Assembly: GCA_026625625.1 (NCBI GenBank)
Contig: CP113055.1
Coordinates: forward strand, 126,501 to 190,500
Direction: 5' to 3'
Length of the DNA stretch: 64,000 nucleotides
DNA from: Blastomonas sp. SL216
GTDB taxonomy: Bacteria > Pseudomonadota > Alphaproteobacteria > Sphingomonadales > Sphingomonadaceae
Below, piece after piece: positions 30,062 through 42,307 of the stretch (position 1 is its first letter; each line of letters begins with the position of its first letter). The notes under the pieces are model-generated. The model made no database searches and was not told where the DNA came from. It saw only the letters and a program-made list of their open reading frames with translations. Both the position numbers and the translations under genes were made by a program.

Positions 30062-31502
30062 TCCAGCTCACCCCGTCGCGTTCGGTCAGCGCAATGGCGG
30101 CGCTCGGTCCCCAGCTTCCCGAACCATAGGATTTCGGCTCGATGGCATTGTCCGCCCAGGTCTTGCGGATCGCATCGACCCAGCGCCACTGCGCCTCCAC
30201 CTCGTCGCGGCGGACGAACAGCGTGGGTTCGCCATCGACCAGATCGAGCAGCAACCGCTCATAGGCGATACGGCGCTGCGCCTTGGAGAAGGCGGCGGTG
30301 AGCGACAGGTCGAGCGGCACTTCGCGCAGGACAAGGCCGCCGCGATCCAGCCCAGGCTCCTTGGCCATCACCAGCAGGCGGACATATTCTTCCGGCTGCA
30401 GGCGGATGACCAGCCGGTTGGCCGACAGCTTGCCGCCACGCTGGGCGAAAATGTTGTGCGGAACCTGCTTGAACTGGATGACGATCTCGCTGCGCCGTTC
30501 GGCGAGCCGCTTGCCGGTGCGCAGATAGAAAGGCACGCCCTGCCAGCGCCAGTTGTCGACATGCGCCTTGATCGCGACAAAGGTCTCGGTGTCGGACGGC
30601 TTGCCCAGATCGTCGGCATAGCCGTTTACCGCCGAGCCACCTACCGCGCCCGCGCCATATTGGCCGCGCACGACTTCGGCAGGCGAGACGGGGCGCAACG
30701 AGCGCAACACCTTGACCTTTTCGTCGCGGATCGAGGTCGCGTCGAATTCGGCCGGGGGCTCCATCGCGGTCAATGCGACCAGTTGCAGGATATGGTTCTG
30801 CACCATGTCGCGCAGCGCGCCGGTATCGTCATAAAAGCCATGGCGGCCTTCGAGACCAACGGTTTCGGAGACGGTGATCTGGATATGCTCGATGCCATTG
30901 GCGTTCCACAGCGGCTCGAACATCATGTTGGCAAAGCGCAGCGCCATCAGGTTCTGCACGGTTTCCTTGCCGAGATAATGGTCGATGCGGAAGGTCCGCT
31001 CTTCGGGAAAGGCATGGGCGACAGCATCGTTGATCGCGCAGGACGAGGCGAGATCGTTGCCCAGCGGCTTTTCTAGGCCGATGCGCACCATCTCACCCGC
31101 CAGCCCGGCGGACTTGAGCCCCTGGATGGTCGGGGTGAACAGGAAAGGCGCGGTCGAAAGGAAGATCGACATCCCGCCGGAAATATCGCCCAGCCGGTCG
31201 GCGAGCGCGGCAAAGCCTTCGATCTTCGAGGCATCGAGCGGCTGATAGCTCAGCTGGTTGAGGAAGCTTGCGATCTTGGCATCGTCCTTGCGCGCCTCGG
31301 GCAGGAACTGCGAGAGCGCTTCGCCCGCCATCGCGCGAAAACCCGCGTCATCCAGTTCGCTGCGCGCGGTGCCCATGATGCGCAGATCGGCGGCGATCAG
31401 GCCGTCACAATGGAGCGCATAGAGGGAGGGGAGCAGCATGCGCTTGGACAGGTCCCCCGTCGCGCCGAAGAGAAGGAGCGTCCGGGATTGCGCATTCGCC
31501 AT
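30054..31502 (-). CDS. zwf: Glucose-6-phosphate 1-dehydrogenase
   Basis: The 482-residue enzyme oxidises glucose-6-phosphate with NADP(+). The coenzyme loop 'LLLFGATGDLSKRMLLPSL' is at the N-terminus and the active-site motif 'RIDHYLGKE' holds the substrate-binding lysine and histidine. It is the first gene of the Entner-Doudoroff operon; the region in front contains a perfect palindrome at 31610 that may be an operator. Confidence 0.98.
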   Translation of the reverse strand: MANAQSRTLLLFGATGDLSKRMLLPSLYALHCDGLIAADLRIMGTARSELDDAGFRAMAGEALSQFLPEARKDDAKIASFLNQLSYQPLDASKIEGFAALADRLGDISGGMSIFLSTAPFLFTPTIQGLKSAGLAGEMVRIGLEKPLGNDLASSCAINDAVAHAFPEERTFRIDHYLGKETVQNLMALRFANMMFEPLWNANGIEHIQITVSETVGLEGRHGFYDDTGALRDMVQNHILQLVALTAMEPPAEFDATSIRDEKVKVLRSLRPVSPAEVVRGQYGAGAVGGSAVNGYADDLGKPSDTETFVAIKAHVDNWRWQGVPFYLRTGKRLAERRSEIVIQFKQVPHNIFAQRGGKLSANRLVIRLQPEEYVRLLVMAKEPGLDRGGLVLREVPLDLSLTAAFSKAQRRIAYERLLLDLVDGEPTLFVRRDEVEAQWRWVDAIRKTWADNAIEPKSYGSGSWGPSAAIALTERDGVSWND

Positions 31503-31609
31503 TACTGAATCCTATCCTTTTTCGTGACCGCAGCCGCAGCGCGTCATCTGTTAGGGTGGGGGTGCGCCGGTGTCTACCGGTCAAACCCCATGTATAGCTA
31601 TGCATTGTT

Positions 31610-31625
31610 TTGCAATCGATTGCAA
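31610..31625. promoter_or_regulatory. 16-bp perfect palindrome upstream of zwf, LacI-type operator candidate
   Basis: TTGCAATCGATTGCAA is perfectly self-complementary with a central CG, the form of LacI-family operators. It lies 108 bases upstream of zwf, in the only sizeable promoter gap of the operon (31503-31686). No regulator gene is adjacent. Confidence 0.55.
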
Positions 31626-31686
31626 TAATCTGAACGGCGTCATAAATCGGTCATCCGCCGCTAGGGAACACGACTTTTGTTGCGTG

Positions 31687-32547
31687 TCAGCCGAGCGCGC
31701 GCTCAAGCTCCGCGGCGAGCCGCAACCCCGCGCGCAGCACCTGCTGGCGCACCACGGGGATCAGCGTTTCGATATCCGCATCGTCGTGGCGCGCGCGTCC
31801 GCCGGACGGGATCGCAGGGCCGCATGCCGGGCCATGCTGCGCGGTGGGATAGACGGTGTCGCGCGCGATGCTCCAGGTTTCGAGCGCCCAGTCCTCGACC
31901 GATCCGGTGAGATAGGGGCTGCGCTCCGGCGCGGTATAGCGGCGCACCATTGGCGCGCCTTGCGTGATCGCGCGCTCGGCAATCGGACCGTCCCAGAGCC
32001 GGTGCAGGTTCATCCGCCCCTCGACAATCCCATAGGATGCGCTCACCCGGTTGCCGCCCAGATCGCCGCGATCGCCTGCGTGCATCGGCTGGTGCATGTC
32101 GCCCATGGTGTGGGTGAGCCAGGCCAGAGCCTCCAGCCGGGCGTGCGCGGGCAGCTTGCGGTCGGCCAGCAGCTTCTGGTTGCGCATCACCTGGGCCGGA
32201 ACGCAGCTGCCATTGGGGCAATTGGCCTTGATGTCGAACGGCTTGCAGATGTCGATGTTCACATAATGCCAAGGCGCGCTGTACCCCCAGCGCAGGTCGT
32301 CGCGGCGGATGCAATCGGCCCAGACGCTGGCATCTTCCAGTGTCTTGAGCGGGCATTCGGGTGTTGCCAGCTCCTTTTCCTGCGCGAGCAGCGTCCTGAT
32401 CCGCGCGCGTACCTTTGGCGAGACATTGGCTTCGGCAATCGCCGCGATGGTGCGATGGCCATAATCGCCCCAGGCCAGGGCAGGGCGTACAGCAAGTGCC
32501 GTCATCGCCAGCGCGGCGACCAGAACCAGGCGGATCAGGCGTGTCAT
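31687..32547 (-). CDS. S1/P1 family nuclease, secreted
   Basis: The 286-residue protein has a signal peptide ending just before Trp26 ('AWGDYGHRTI'), which is the zinc-binding N-terminal tryptophan of mature P1-type nucleases. Further zinc ligands lie in 'HYVNIDIC', 'LTHTMGDMHQPMHAGDRGDLGGNRV' and 'NLHRLWD'. These enzymes cut single-stranded DNA or RNA and 3'-nucleotides, here presumably in the periplasm. The start overlaps the DUF3052 stop by 4 bases, so the two are cotranscribed. Confidence 0.93.
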   Translation of the reverse strand: MTRLIRLVLVAALAMTALAVRPALAWGDYGHRTIAAIAEANVSPKVRARIRTLLAQEKELATPECPLKTLEDASVWADCIRRDDLRWGYSAPWHYVNIDICKPFDIKANCPNGSCVPAQVMRNQKLLADRKLPAHARLEALAWLTHTMGDMHQPMHAGDRGDLGGNRVSASYGIVEGRMNLHRLWDGPIAERAITQGAPMVRRYTAPERSPYLTGSVEDWALETWSIARDTVYPTAQHGPACGPAIPSGGRARHDDADIETLIPVVRQQVLRAGLRLAAELERALG

Positions 32548-32951
32548 CTCAATTCCTTGCGGATCACCAGTTTGAGGCCGGACCAGATGGCATCGACCGC
32601 GCAGACCTTCACGTCAACCAGACCCATCGGCAGGGCGATGCTGCGAATAACGTCTTCGGTGATGTCGGTATCCACTTTTGCCGCCTTTTTCGGCCAGCTC
32701 ACCCAGATAAGGCCATCGCGGTCCATGGCCGCCATCAGCCGCGCCAGTTCGCGTTCCAGCACCGCGCGCTCGGTGGTGAACAGGTGCGCGGCGGCGAAGC
32801 CCTGTTCGGGCGAGGCTACCGTTTCCAGCGCCTCGACCTCGGACGTGATCTCCGCCCTGACCGTCTCGGGTATGGCGTCGAACCACATGCGCATGCCGGG
32901 CTTCAAGCCCAGCTTGCGCGCGAGCGGCGTGCCGGAATAGCCTGTCGTCAT
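32544..32951 (-). CDS. DUF3052 family protein
   Basis: The 135-residue soluble protein reads 'YSGTPLARKLGLKPGMRMWF' at the N-terminus and 'DRDGLIWVSWPKKAAKVDTDI' and 'VKVCAVDAIWSGLKLVIRKEL' further on, as in DUF3052. This family has no known biochemical function. It overlaps the downstream nuclease gene and is preceded by purL on the same strand with a 43-base gap. Confidence 0.85.
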   Translation of the reverse strand: MTTGYSGTPLARKLGLKPGMRMWFDAIPETVRAEITSEVEALETVASPEQGFAAAHLFTTERAVLERELARLMAAMDRDGLIWVSWPKKAAKVDTDITEDVIRSIALPMGLVDVKVCAVDAIWSGLKLVIRKELR

Positions 32952-32994
32952 GCCTGTCTCCTCATTCGGACGGCGCGGCGACCGAAGCGAGGGA

Positions 32995-35220
32995 TCAGGC
33001 CTCCATCCAGTCGCTGAAGAACGCGAGATTCTGTGCCCGCAGGTCGGTCAGCGTCACCGATTTGCCATTGGCAAAGGCGATGGCATCACCGCCGGTCTCA
33101 CCGATCACCTCGGCGCGCACGCCTGCAGCCTGGGCGGCCGCCAGCACTGCACCGGCATCGCTGGCGGTGACGGCATAGCGCGCCTGGCCTTCGCCGAACC
33201 AGAAGCCTGCATCGCCCTCGGCAGACAGCGTCGCGCCGATGCCCGATGCCAGAGCCATCTCTGCCACTGCAACGGCGAGCCCGCCGTCGGAAAGATCGTG
33301 CACCGCACTGACCGCGCCGCTGGCGATCAGCGAGGCAATGACGCCGCCCGATGCCAGCTCCGCCTTGAGGTCGGTCTGCGGCGGCGGCCCTTCGCGGCGA
33401 CCGTGCAGCACATCCAGCCAGAGCGACTGGCCGAGTTCCGACGTGTCCTGACCGCCGATCAGCACGATGGCTTCGCCGGCGGCCTTGAACGCCAGCGTCA
33501 TCATGCTGCCCAGATCATCGATCAGCCCGATCGCGCCGATAGCGGGCGTCGGCAGGATCGCGCGGGCGATGCCATCGGGGCCGGTGGTCTCGTTGTAGAG
33601 GCTGACATTGCCGCTGACGATCGGCATGTCGAGCGCCTGGCAGGCCTTGCGCATGCCTTCGATACAGCCGACAAACTGGCCCATGATCTCGGGCCGTTCG
33701 GGGTTACCGAAGTTCATGCAGTCGGTGGTCGCGAGCGGACGCGCGCCGGTGCTGACCAGGTTGCGATAGCATTCGGCGATCGCCTGCTTGCCGCCCTCAA
33801 ACGGGTCAGCAAAGCAATAGCGCGGGGTGCAATCGGTGGTGACCGCGAGGCCGCGATTGGTGCCGTGGATGCGGATGACGCCCGCATCACCGCCCGGAAT
33901 CTGCACGGTATCGGCCATCACCATATGGTCGTACTGCTGCCAGATCCAGCTGCGGCTGGCGAGCGCGGGCGAGGCCATCAGTGCGCTGAGGTCTGCGGCC
34001 AGATCGGCGCTTGCAGGCACATGGCCCAGCGGCGCGGGCGGCGGCGTGGTGACATAGGGCCGATTGTAGCTCGGCGCATCGTCGGCCAGGGGCCCAAGCG
34101 GAATGTCGCACACGGTCTCGCCCTTGTGCTTGAGCACCATGTGGCCGGTTTCGGTGACGTGGCCGATGACCGCGAAATCGAGCTCCCATTTGCGGAAGAT
34201 CGCCTCGGCGAAATCCTCGCGGCCGGGCTTGAGCACCATCAGCATGCGTTCCTGCGATTCCGAGAGCATCATCTCGTACGCGGTCATGCCCGTTTCGCGC
34301 TGCGGCACATTGTCGAGGTTGAGCTCGATGCCGACCCCGCCCTTGCTCGCCATCTCGACGCTCGAGCTGGTGAGGCCAGCAGCGCCCATATCCTGGATCG
34401 CGACGATCGCGTCCGACGCCATCAATTCGAGGCACGCCTCGATCAGCAGCTTTTCGGTGAATGGATCGCCGACCTGGACGGTGGGGCGCTTTTCCTCGCT
34501 GTCCTCGCCGAACTCTGCAGACGCCATCGTCGCACCATGAATGCCGTCGCGCCCGGTCTTCGAACCGACATAGACGATCGAATTGCCCGCGCCCGAAGCC
34601 GCAGAGTAGAAGATCTTGTCCTGTTCGGCGATGCCCACGGCCATCGCATTGACCAGGATATTGCCGTCATAGGCCGGGTCAAAATTGGTTTCGCCGCCGA
34701 CAGTCGGCACGCCGACACAATTGCCATAGCCGCCGATCCCTGCGACCACGCCCTGCACCAGGTGCTTCATCTTGGGATGGTCGGGGCGGCCGAAGCGCAG
34801 CGCGTTCATCAGCGCGACGGGGCGCGCACCCATGGTGAACACATCGCGCAGGATGCCGCCGACGCCGGTGGCCGCGCCCTGATAGGGCTCGATATAGCTG
34901 GGATGGTTGTGGCTCTCCATCTTGAAGATGGCGGCGAGCGGCTTGCCGTCGGGGCCGGGGCCGATATCGACCACGCCCGCATTCTCGCCGGGGCCGCAGA
35001 TGACCTGGGGCCCGGTGGTGGGCAGCGTCTTCAGGTGCACGCGCGAGCTCTTGTAGCTGCAATGCTCCGACCACATGACGGAGAATATGCCCAGCTCCAC
35101 CAGATTGGGCTCGCGTCCCAGCGCGGCCAGGATGCGCTGATATTCGTCCGGCTTCAGGCCATGTTCGGCCACGATTTCTGGGGTGATGGTCGCCACGGGC
35201 GCTGTCTGGGTCTCGCTCAT
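32995..35220 (-). CDS. purL: Phosphoribosylformylglycinamidine synthase subunit PurL
   Basis: The 741-residue small-type PurL uses ATP and ammonia from PurQ to make formylglycinamidine ribonucleotide in purine synthesis. '[20 protein letters not shown]' (active-site histidine), '[22 protein letters not shown]' and '[20 protein letters not shown]' are standard family motifs. The length of about 740 confirms the small PurL that works with PurS and PurQ, none of which is in this window. Confidence 0.98.
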   Translation of the reverse strand: MSETQTAPVATITPEIVAEHGLKPDEYQRILAALGREPNLVELGIFSVMWSEHCSYKSSRVHLKTLPTTGPQVICGPGENAGVVDIGPGPDGKPLAAIFKMESHNHPSYIEPYQGAATGVGGILRDVFTMGARPVALMNALRFGRPDHPKMKHLVQGVVAGIGGYGNCVGVPTVGGETNFDPAYDGNILVNAMAVGIAEQDKIFYSAASGAGNSIVYVGSKTGRDGIHGATMASAEFGEDSEEKRPTVQVGDPFTEKLLIEACLELMASDAIVAIQDMGAAGLTSSSVEMASKGGVGIELNLDNVPQRETGMTAYEMMLSESQERMLMVLKPGREDFAEAIFRKWELDFAVIGHVTETGHMVLKHKGETVCDIPLGPLADDAPSYNRPYVTTPPPAPLGHVPASADLAADLSALMASPALASRSWIWQQYDHMVMADTVQIPGGDAGVIRIHGTNRGLAVTTDCTPRYCFADPFEGGKQAIAECYRNLVSTGARPLATTDCMNFGNPERPEIMGQFVGCIEGMRKACQALDMPIVSGNVSLYNETTGPDGIARAILPTPAIGAIGLIDDLGSMMTLAFKAAGEAIVLIGGQDTSELGQSLWLDVLHGRREGPPPQTDLKAELASGGVIASLIASGAVSAVHDLSDGGLAVAVAEMALASGIGATLSAEGDAGFWFGEGQARYAVTASDAGAVLAAAQAAGVRAEVIGETGGDAIAFANGKSVTLTDLRAQNLAFFSDWMEA

Positions 35221-35343
35221 GGCCCCGCGCTTTACGCGCTGGTGTGCCGGTGGGGAAGGGGGAGAATGCGTGGAAAATTCACCCCCGGGTACAAATTGTT
35301 TCCAGTGCGAGCCCGCGCCGGTCGGCGAGCCCGCATCGGAGCG

Positions 35344-35640
35344 TCAACGGTCGCTGACAACCTCGGTTTCTGCGAGCGGTACGACCGCGCTGCGGCTGAA
35401 GCGGACCTGGCTGTCGCCGACGGTTCCGGTGACGCGCTTGTCCGATACGCGCAGGGTAAAGCGCTTGCCCGAACGGGTTTCGGTGCCGTCGATGATCTTG
35501 TGGTCCCCTACCATCTTGACGGTATAGACATAACGGTCACCGGCATGTTCGAACGTGACCTTTTCGGGCTCGGCGGCATGGGCGGCAGTGGGGAGCGCCA
35601 CAAGGGCAAGGGGAAGAGCGAGAAGGCTGTGCTTTTTCAT
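35344..35640 (-). CDS. Small secreted protein of unknown function
   Basis: The 98-residue product has a signal peptide ('MKKHSLLALPLALVALPTAAHA') followed by a short beta-rich domain ('YVYTVKMVGDHKIIDGTETRSG'). No family was recognised. It is divergent from xseB across an AT-rich gap (35641-35841) that should hold both promoters. Confidence 0.8.
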   Translation of the reverse strand: MKKHSLLALPLALVALPTAAHAAEPEKVTFEHAGDRYVYTVKMVGDHKIIDGTETRSGKRFTLRVSDKRVTGTVGDSQVRFSRSAVVPLAETEVVSDR

Positions 35641-35841
35641 GATGGTCGTCCCTGTTCGTTAGAATTGAACTGCCGTCATCATCCTCTGTTATTGTGCGAT
35701 GCAGCATGTCAAAGCCCCATGAATTGGGCAAATGCAATTAATGTGTTCGCAGTTGCAACATACGAAACTCGGCGCGGGTGACCTTGTCCGGCCTGCGCAA
35801 TCGCCTTGACCATGCGCAGGCCAGCGGTCAAAGCTGTGTGC

Positions 35842-36090
35842 ATGAGTGAAGCCCAAGCCATTTCTGCCGATCTGTCGTTCGAAGATGCCCTGAAGGAGCT
35901 GGAGGTCATCGTCCGCCAGCTGGAATCGGGCGATGTACCGCTCGATGCGTCGATCAGCCTGTACGAGCGCGGCGACATGCTGCGCGGGCATTGCCAGAAG
36001 CGGCTCGATGCGGCGCAGGCGCGGATCGAGAAGATTCGCGTGGGTGCCGATGGCCAGGCTGCAGGCACGACGCCGTTCGATGCGGGCTGA
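35842..36090 (+). CDS. xseB: Exodeoxyribonuclease VII small subunit
   Basis: The 82-residue helical protein reads 'LSFEDALKELEVIVRQLESG' and 'LDASISLYERGDMLRGHC', the XseB signature. It forms the nuclease together with XseA (not in the window). The ATG at 35842 fits the family start. It is followed by ispA after 75 bases, the widespread xseB-ispA order. Confidence 0.95.
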   Translation: MSEAQAISADLSFEDALKELEVIVRQLESGDVPLDASISLYERGDMLRGHCQKRLDAAQARIEKIRVGADGQAAGTTPFDAG

Positions 36091-36165
36091 TAGCAGCGTG
36101 AACGGCCGGGCGATGCACGCGATCAATCAAACCGGCGGCGAGACCGGGGCAGGGGAGCAACAAGA

Positions 36166-37071
36166 ATGACAACCGCCATCAGCGACACCACGCTGGCCGA
36201 TGCCTTTCGCCAGATTTCCGCCGACGTCGACGCCTGTTTCGATGCCTTGCTGGGCGTCCCCAATGATCCCCGTGCGGTGCTGTATGACGCCATGCGCCAT
36301 GCGGCGATCGGAGGCGGCAAGCGGGTGCGTCCATTGCTGCTCACCGCCACCGCTTCGATGTTCAATGTCGATCGGGGGCTGGCTGTCCGGGTCGCCTGCG
36401 CGGTCGAGGCGATCCATGTCTATTCCCTGATCCATGACGATCTGCCCTGCATGGACGATGACGACATGCGGCGCGGCAAGCCCACGGTGCACAAGGCGTT
36501 CAGCGATGCCGTCGCGGTGCTGGCGGGCGATTCGCTGCATGCTCTGGCATTCGAGATCCTGGCCGGCAGCCAGTCGCACCCCGATCCGTTCATCCGATCC
36601 GAGCTGATCGTGACGCTCGCCGAGGCGAGTGGCCCCAATGGCATGGCGGGCGGCCAGATGATGGACCTGGAGGCGGAAAAGGCCAAGTTCGACCTGCCCA
36701 CCGTCACCAAGTTGCAGCGGCTGAAGACCGGCGCGCTGATTGCGGCTTCGGTGGAGATGGGGGCGATCCTGGGCAATGTGCCGATCGAAGGGCGCACGGC
36801 GCTGCGCGCCTATGCCCGCGACATCGGCCTGGCCTTCCAGATTGCCGATGACATCATGGACGAGGTCGGCGACGAAGCGCTTGCCGGCAAGGCGCTGCAC
36901 AAGGATGCCGCCGCCGGCAAGGAGACCTTCCTGTCGCTGCTGGGGCTGGATCGCGCCCGAGAACAGGCGTTTTTCCTGGTAGATCAGGCGGTGGGGCATC
37001 TGGCCAGCTATGGCCGCGAAGCGGACCTCCTGCGCGCACTGGCGCGCTATATTGTCGAGCGCGACAACTGA
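36166..37071 (+). CDS. ispA: Polyprenyl synthetase, farnesyl diphosphate synthase type
   Basis: The 301-residue enzyme makes farnesyl diphosphate for quinones, carotenoids and undecaprenyl phosphate. The first aspartate-rich motif is 'HDDLPCMDDDDMRRG' and the second 'FQIADDIMDEVGD'. It lies between xseB and coaD on the same strand. Prenyl chain length is assigned from similarity of the region before the first motif and is not certain. Confidence 0.94.
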   Translation: MTTAISDTTLADAFRQISADVDACFDALLGVPNDPRAVLYDAMRHAAIGGGKRVRPLLLTATASMFNVDRGLAVRVACAVEAIHVYSLIHDDLPCMDDDDMRRGKPTVHKAFSDAVAVLAGDSLHALAFEILAGSQSHPDPFIRSELIVTLAEASGPNGMAGGQMMDLEAEKAKFDLPTVTKLQRLKTGALIAASVEMGAILGNVPIEGRTALRAYARDIGLAFQIADDIMDEVGDEALAGKALHKDAAAGKETFLSLLGLDRAREQAFFLVDQAVGHLASYGREADLLRALARYIVERDN

Positions 37072-37104
37072 CCGCAACAGCGGCATAGCAAAGGGAAGAC
37101 TATC

Positions 37105-37605
37105 ATGCGGATTGGCGTTTATCCCGGGACGTTCGATCCCATCACGCTCGGCCATATGGACATTATCCGCCGTGGCGCGAAGCTGGTCGACAGGCTGATC
37201 ATCGGCGTGACCACCAATATCGCCAAGAACCCGATGTTCTCGGATGACGAGCGCATGGAGATGGTCCGGCGCGAGGTGGCGCAGATCCAGGACAGCAACA
37301 TCACCGTGGTCGGGTTCAGCTCGCTGCTCATGGACTTCGCCGAGGCGCAGGGCGCGTCGGTGGTCATCCGCGGCATTCGCGGGGTCACCGATTTCGAATA
37401 TGAATATCAGCTCACCGGCATGAACCGCCAGTTGAATGACCGGATCGAGACGGTGTTCCTGATGGCCGATGTCTCGCTGCAGCCGATTGCATCGCGGCTG
37501 GTCAAGGAGATCGCGATCTATGGCGGGCAGATCCACCGCTTCGTGACCGATGCGGTGCGGATCGATGTCGAAAAGCGTGTGCGCGAAACCGGGCTGAAAG
37601 GGTGA
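37105..37605 (+). CDS. coaD: Pantetheine-phosphate adenylyltransferase
   Basis: The 166-residue nucleotidyltransferase catalyses the fourth step of coenzyme A synthesis. 'GVYPGTFDPITLGHMDII' contains the T/HxGH motif, 'VVIRGIRGVTDFEYEYQL' the pantetheine pocket and 'PIASRLVKEIAIYGG' the C-terminal ATP-binding part. It follows ispA by 33 bases. Confidence 0.97.
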   Translation: MRIGVYPGTFDPITLGHMDIIRRGAKLVDRLIIGVTTNIAKNPMFSDDERMEMVRREVAQIQDSNITVVGFSSLLMDFAEAQGASVVIRGIRGVTDFEYEYQLTGMNRQLNDRIETVFLMADVSLQPIASRLVKEIAIYGGQIHRFVTDAVRIDVEKRVRETGLKG

Positions 37606-37734
37606 GCCAGCGCACAGCGCGGCCCCCCAAGTTCATTCATGACAGGCTCAGATGCTTTGGCTATAGCCGTGCCCGAAACGGGGCAGGGCGTACGTCGCCG
37701 CCCCCGCCTGAATGGAACAGGAATACCCGGTTTT

Positions 37735-38733
37735 ATGCCCAATATCTTGAAATCGCTTGCTGCCTTGTCGTTCATCCCGATGCTGCTCGCGCCGATTGCC
37801 GCGCAGGCCCAGGATGCGGCGCAGACCCGGCAGTCCGACATCGAGGCCGACCAGGCGGCCGCACGCGTGGCGCGCGAGGCCGAGAAGGAGGCCACCAAGG
37901 TCCGCAAGCAGCAGGAAAAAGAGGCAGAGCGCCAGCAGAAGGATGCCGAAAAGGCCGCTGAAAAGGCTGCCGAGGAAGCCCGCAAGGAAGAGGACAGGGT
38001 GGCCAAGGCGGCTGCAAAGGCTGCGAAGGAAGCCGCCGAAGCCCAGGAAGACGAATCCGGCGACAAGGAAAAGGAAGCCCGCAAGGCCGCGCGCGACGCC
38101 GAAAAGGCTGCGCAGGAACAGCGCGACAACAATGCTGCCGATGCCTCGGTGGTAGCGCCGTCGATCGTCGCCAGCCCGGACAAGGCCGATCCCGACAACA
38201 TCCTCTATCTCGATCTGTCGACCGGTGGCCGGGTGACGATCCAGCTTTATCCCGAAATCGCGCCCAACCATGTCGAGCGGATCAAGACGCTGGCTCGCCA
38301 GGGCTTTTACGATGGCATCATCTTCCACCGCGTGATCGAAGGGTTCATGGCGCAGACGGGCGACCCGACGGGCACCGGCACTGGCGGATCGGACCTTCCT
38401 GACGTCGCTGCGGAATTCAACAAGTTCCCGCATCTGCGCGGCACGGTGTCGATGGCGCGTGCGCAGGATCCGAACAGCGCGAACAGCCAGTTCTTCATCG
38501 TCTTCTATCCGCGCTTCTCGCTGGACAACAGCTATACCAATTTCGGCCGCGTCATCTCTGGCATGCAATATGTCGATGTGGTGCCGCGCGGCGAACCGCC
38601 CGCAAGCCCGGCGCGCATTCTGCAGGCCTCGCTCAAGTCGCAGAACAAGCCCGAGCCCAATTATGCGGCGGCGGCCCAGCCTGCCGAGCGTGCCATTTCG
38701 GTGGATGAGCTGAACGCGCCGATCGAGAACTGA
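37735..38733 (+). CDS. Secreted cyclophilin-type peptidyl-prolyl isomerase with charged coiled-coil N-terminal region
   Basis: The 332-residue protein has a signal peptide ('MPNILKSLAALSFIPMLLAP' then IAAQAQ), a roughly 100-residue Ala/Lys/Glu-rich region (about residues 25-130) that looks like a long single helix or coiled coil, and a cyclophilin domain from about residue 150: 'FYDGIIFHRVIEGFMAQTGDP', 'GTVSMARAQDPNSANSQFFI' and 'FGRVISGMQYVD'. It should fold proteins in the periplasm. The ATG at 37735 is chosen because it starts the signal peptide. The helical insert is not part of ordinary cyclophilins. Confidence 0.9.
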   Translation: MPNILKSLAALSFIPMLLAPIAAQAQDAAQTRQSDIEADQAAARVAREAEKEATKVRKQQEKEAERQQKDAEKAAEKAAEEARKEEDRVAKAAAKAAKEAAEAQEDESGDKEKEARKAARDAEKAAQEQRDNNAADASVVAPSIVASPDKADPDNILYLDLSTGGRVTIQLYPEIAPNHVERIKTLARQGFYDGIIFHRVIEGFMAQTGDPTGTGTGGSDLPDVAAEFNKFPHLRGTVSMARAQDPNSANSQFFIVFYPRFSLDNSYTNFGRVISGMQYVDVVPRGEPPASPARILQASLKSQNKPEPNYAAAAQPAERAISVDELNAPIEN

Positions 38734-38759
38734 TCGCAGCCCGGTCAATATTGCATTCC

Positions 38760-38824
38760 GTCGCCATTCCCGCGAAAGCGGGAGCCCCGCGCTGGCACCA
38801 ATCTGGGCCCGGGCGGGGATGACG
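38760..38824. repeat. Dispersed inverted-repeat element (copy 3, degenerate)
   Basis: CGCCATTCCCGCGAAAGCGGGA on the left and GGGCGGGGATGACGG on the right give the same outline as the elements at 4677 and 27504, with a shorter, different middle. It lies between the cyclophilin gene and queA. Confidence 0.6.
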
Positions 38825-38852
38825 GGTTTTGCAGGATTGAGTGCACCAGACC

Positions 38853-39884
38853 ATGCGCGTTGACGAATTCGACTTCGACCTTCCCCAGGAACGGATAGCG
38901 CTGCGCCCGGTGCGCCCGCGCGATGCGGCCAGGATGCTCCATGTGCACGGCGGCGAGCTGAAGGATGCTTCGGTGCGCGATCTGCCGCGCCTGCTCAACC
39001 CCGGCGACTGCCTGGTGTTCAACGATACCCGCGTGATCCCCGCGCAGCTGGAGGGGATGAAGCTGGGCGGCGAGGCGCGGATCGGCGCGACGCTGCACAA
39101 GCGCATCGACTTGCGGCGCTGGCAGGCCTTTGTGCGCAATGCCAAGCGGCTGCGGGTCGGCGATGTCGTGGATTTCGGCGCGGGCGTGCTGGCCGATGTC
39201 GAGGCGCGCGGTGACGATGGCTCACTGGTCTTCGCATTCCAGGGCGACGAGCCGGTCGAACTGCTGCTGGAGCGCGCGGGCACCATGCCGCTGCCGCCCT
39301 ATATCGCCAGCAAGCGCGAGATCGATGCCGCCGATCGCGACGATTACCAGACCCGCTTTGCGCAAAAGGACGGCGCGGTCGCTGCCCCCACTGCGTCGCT
39401 GCACTTTACCGACCGGTTGATGGGTGAACTTGCCGAAGCCGGGATCGAGCATGCCATGCTGACGTTGCACGTCGGTGCGGGCACCTTCCTGCCGGTCAAG
39501 GCGGATGACACGCAGGACCACCAGATGCACGCCGAATGGGGCCGCATCGATGCTGCGACTGCCGATCGCCTCAACGCCGTGCGCGCACGCGGCAACCGGG
39601 TGATCGCGGTGGGGACGACGGTGCTGCGCCTGATCGAGAGCGCCGCCGATGACGCCAATATCATCCGCCCGTTCGAGGGTGATACCGCGATCTTCATCAC
39701 GCCCGGCTATCGCTTCAAGGGGATCGACGGGCTGATGACCAATTTCCACCTGCCGCGCTCGACACTGTTCATGCTGGTCTCGGCGCTGATGGGGCTGGAT
39801 GTCATGCGCGCGGCCTATGCGCACGCCATTGCCAGCGAGTACCGCTTCTATTCCTACGGCGATTCCTCGCTGCTGTTGCCGTGA
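38853..39884 (+). CDS. queA: S-adenosylmethionine:tRNA ribosyltransferase-isomerase
   Basis: The 343-residue enzyme transfers the ribosyl part of SAM to preQ1 in tRNA to give epoxyqueuosine. '[23 protein letters not shown]' at the N-terminus, '[11 protein letters not shown]', 'RYQT'-type '[23 protein letters not shown]' and '[17 protein letters not shown]' are QueA signatures. The ATG at 38853 gives the usual start; a GTG lies 12 bases upstream. Tgt, which acts before it, is encoded 34 kb away. Confidence 0.97.
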   Translation: MRVDEFDFDLPQERIALRPVRPRDAARMLHVHGGELKDASVRDLPRLLNPGDCLVFNDTRVIPAQLEGMKLGGEARIGATLHKRIDLRRWQAFVRNAKRLRVGDVVDFGAGVLADVEARGDDGSLVFAFQGDEPVELLLERAGTMPLPPYIASKREIDAADRDDYQTRFAQKDGAVAAPTASLHFTDRLMGELAEAGIEHAMLTLHVGAGTFLPVKADDTQDHQMHAEWGRIDAATADRLNAVRARGNRVIAVGTTVLRLIESAADDANIIRPFEGDTAIFITPGYRFKGIDGLMTNFHLPRSTLFMLVSALMGLDVMRAAYAHAIASEYRFYSYGDSSLLLP

Positions 39885-39897
39885 ATGCGCGACCCTT

Positions 39898-42242
<2,345 letters not shown>

Positions 42243-42263
42243 GCTTCATCCCCAAACTCGATA

Positions 42264-42298
42264 CGGCGGCGCGGAGCTATTCTGCGCCGCCGTTTTTG
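42264..42298 (+). terminator. Rho-independent terminator of katG
   Basis: CGGCGGCGC pairs with GCGCCGCCG around an 11-base loop, followed by GTTTTTG. The minus-strand gene also ends just beyond, so it may act on the katG transcript mainly. Confidence 0.85.
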
Positions 42299-42307
42299 TG
42301 CCCTGCT

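Noticed and set aside
32950-35781. A very long plus-strand open frame of over 900 codons
   Set aside because: It lies antisense to purL and has an Ala/Arg/His/Gly-rich composition typical of shadow frames in high-GC DNA; no domain is recognisable.
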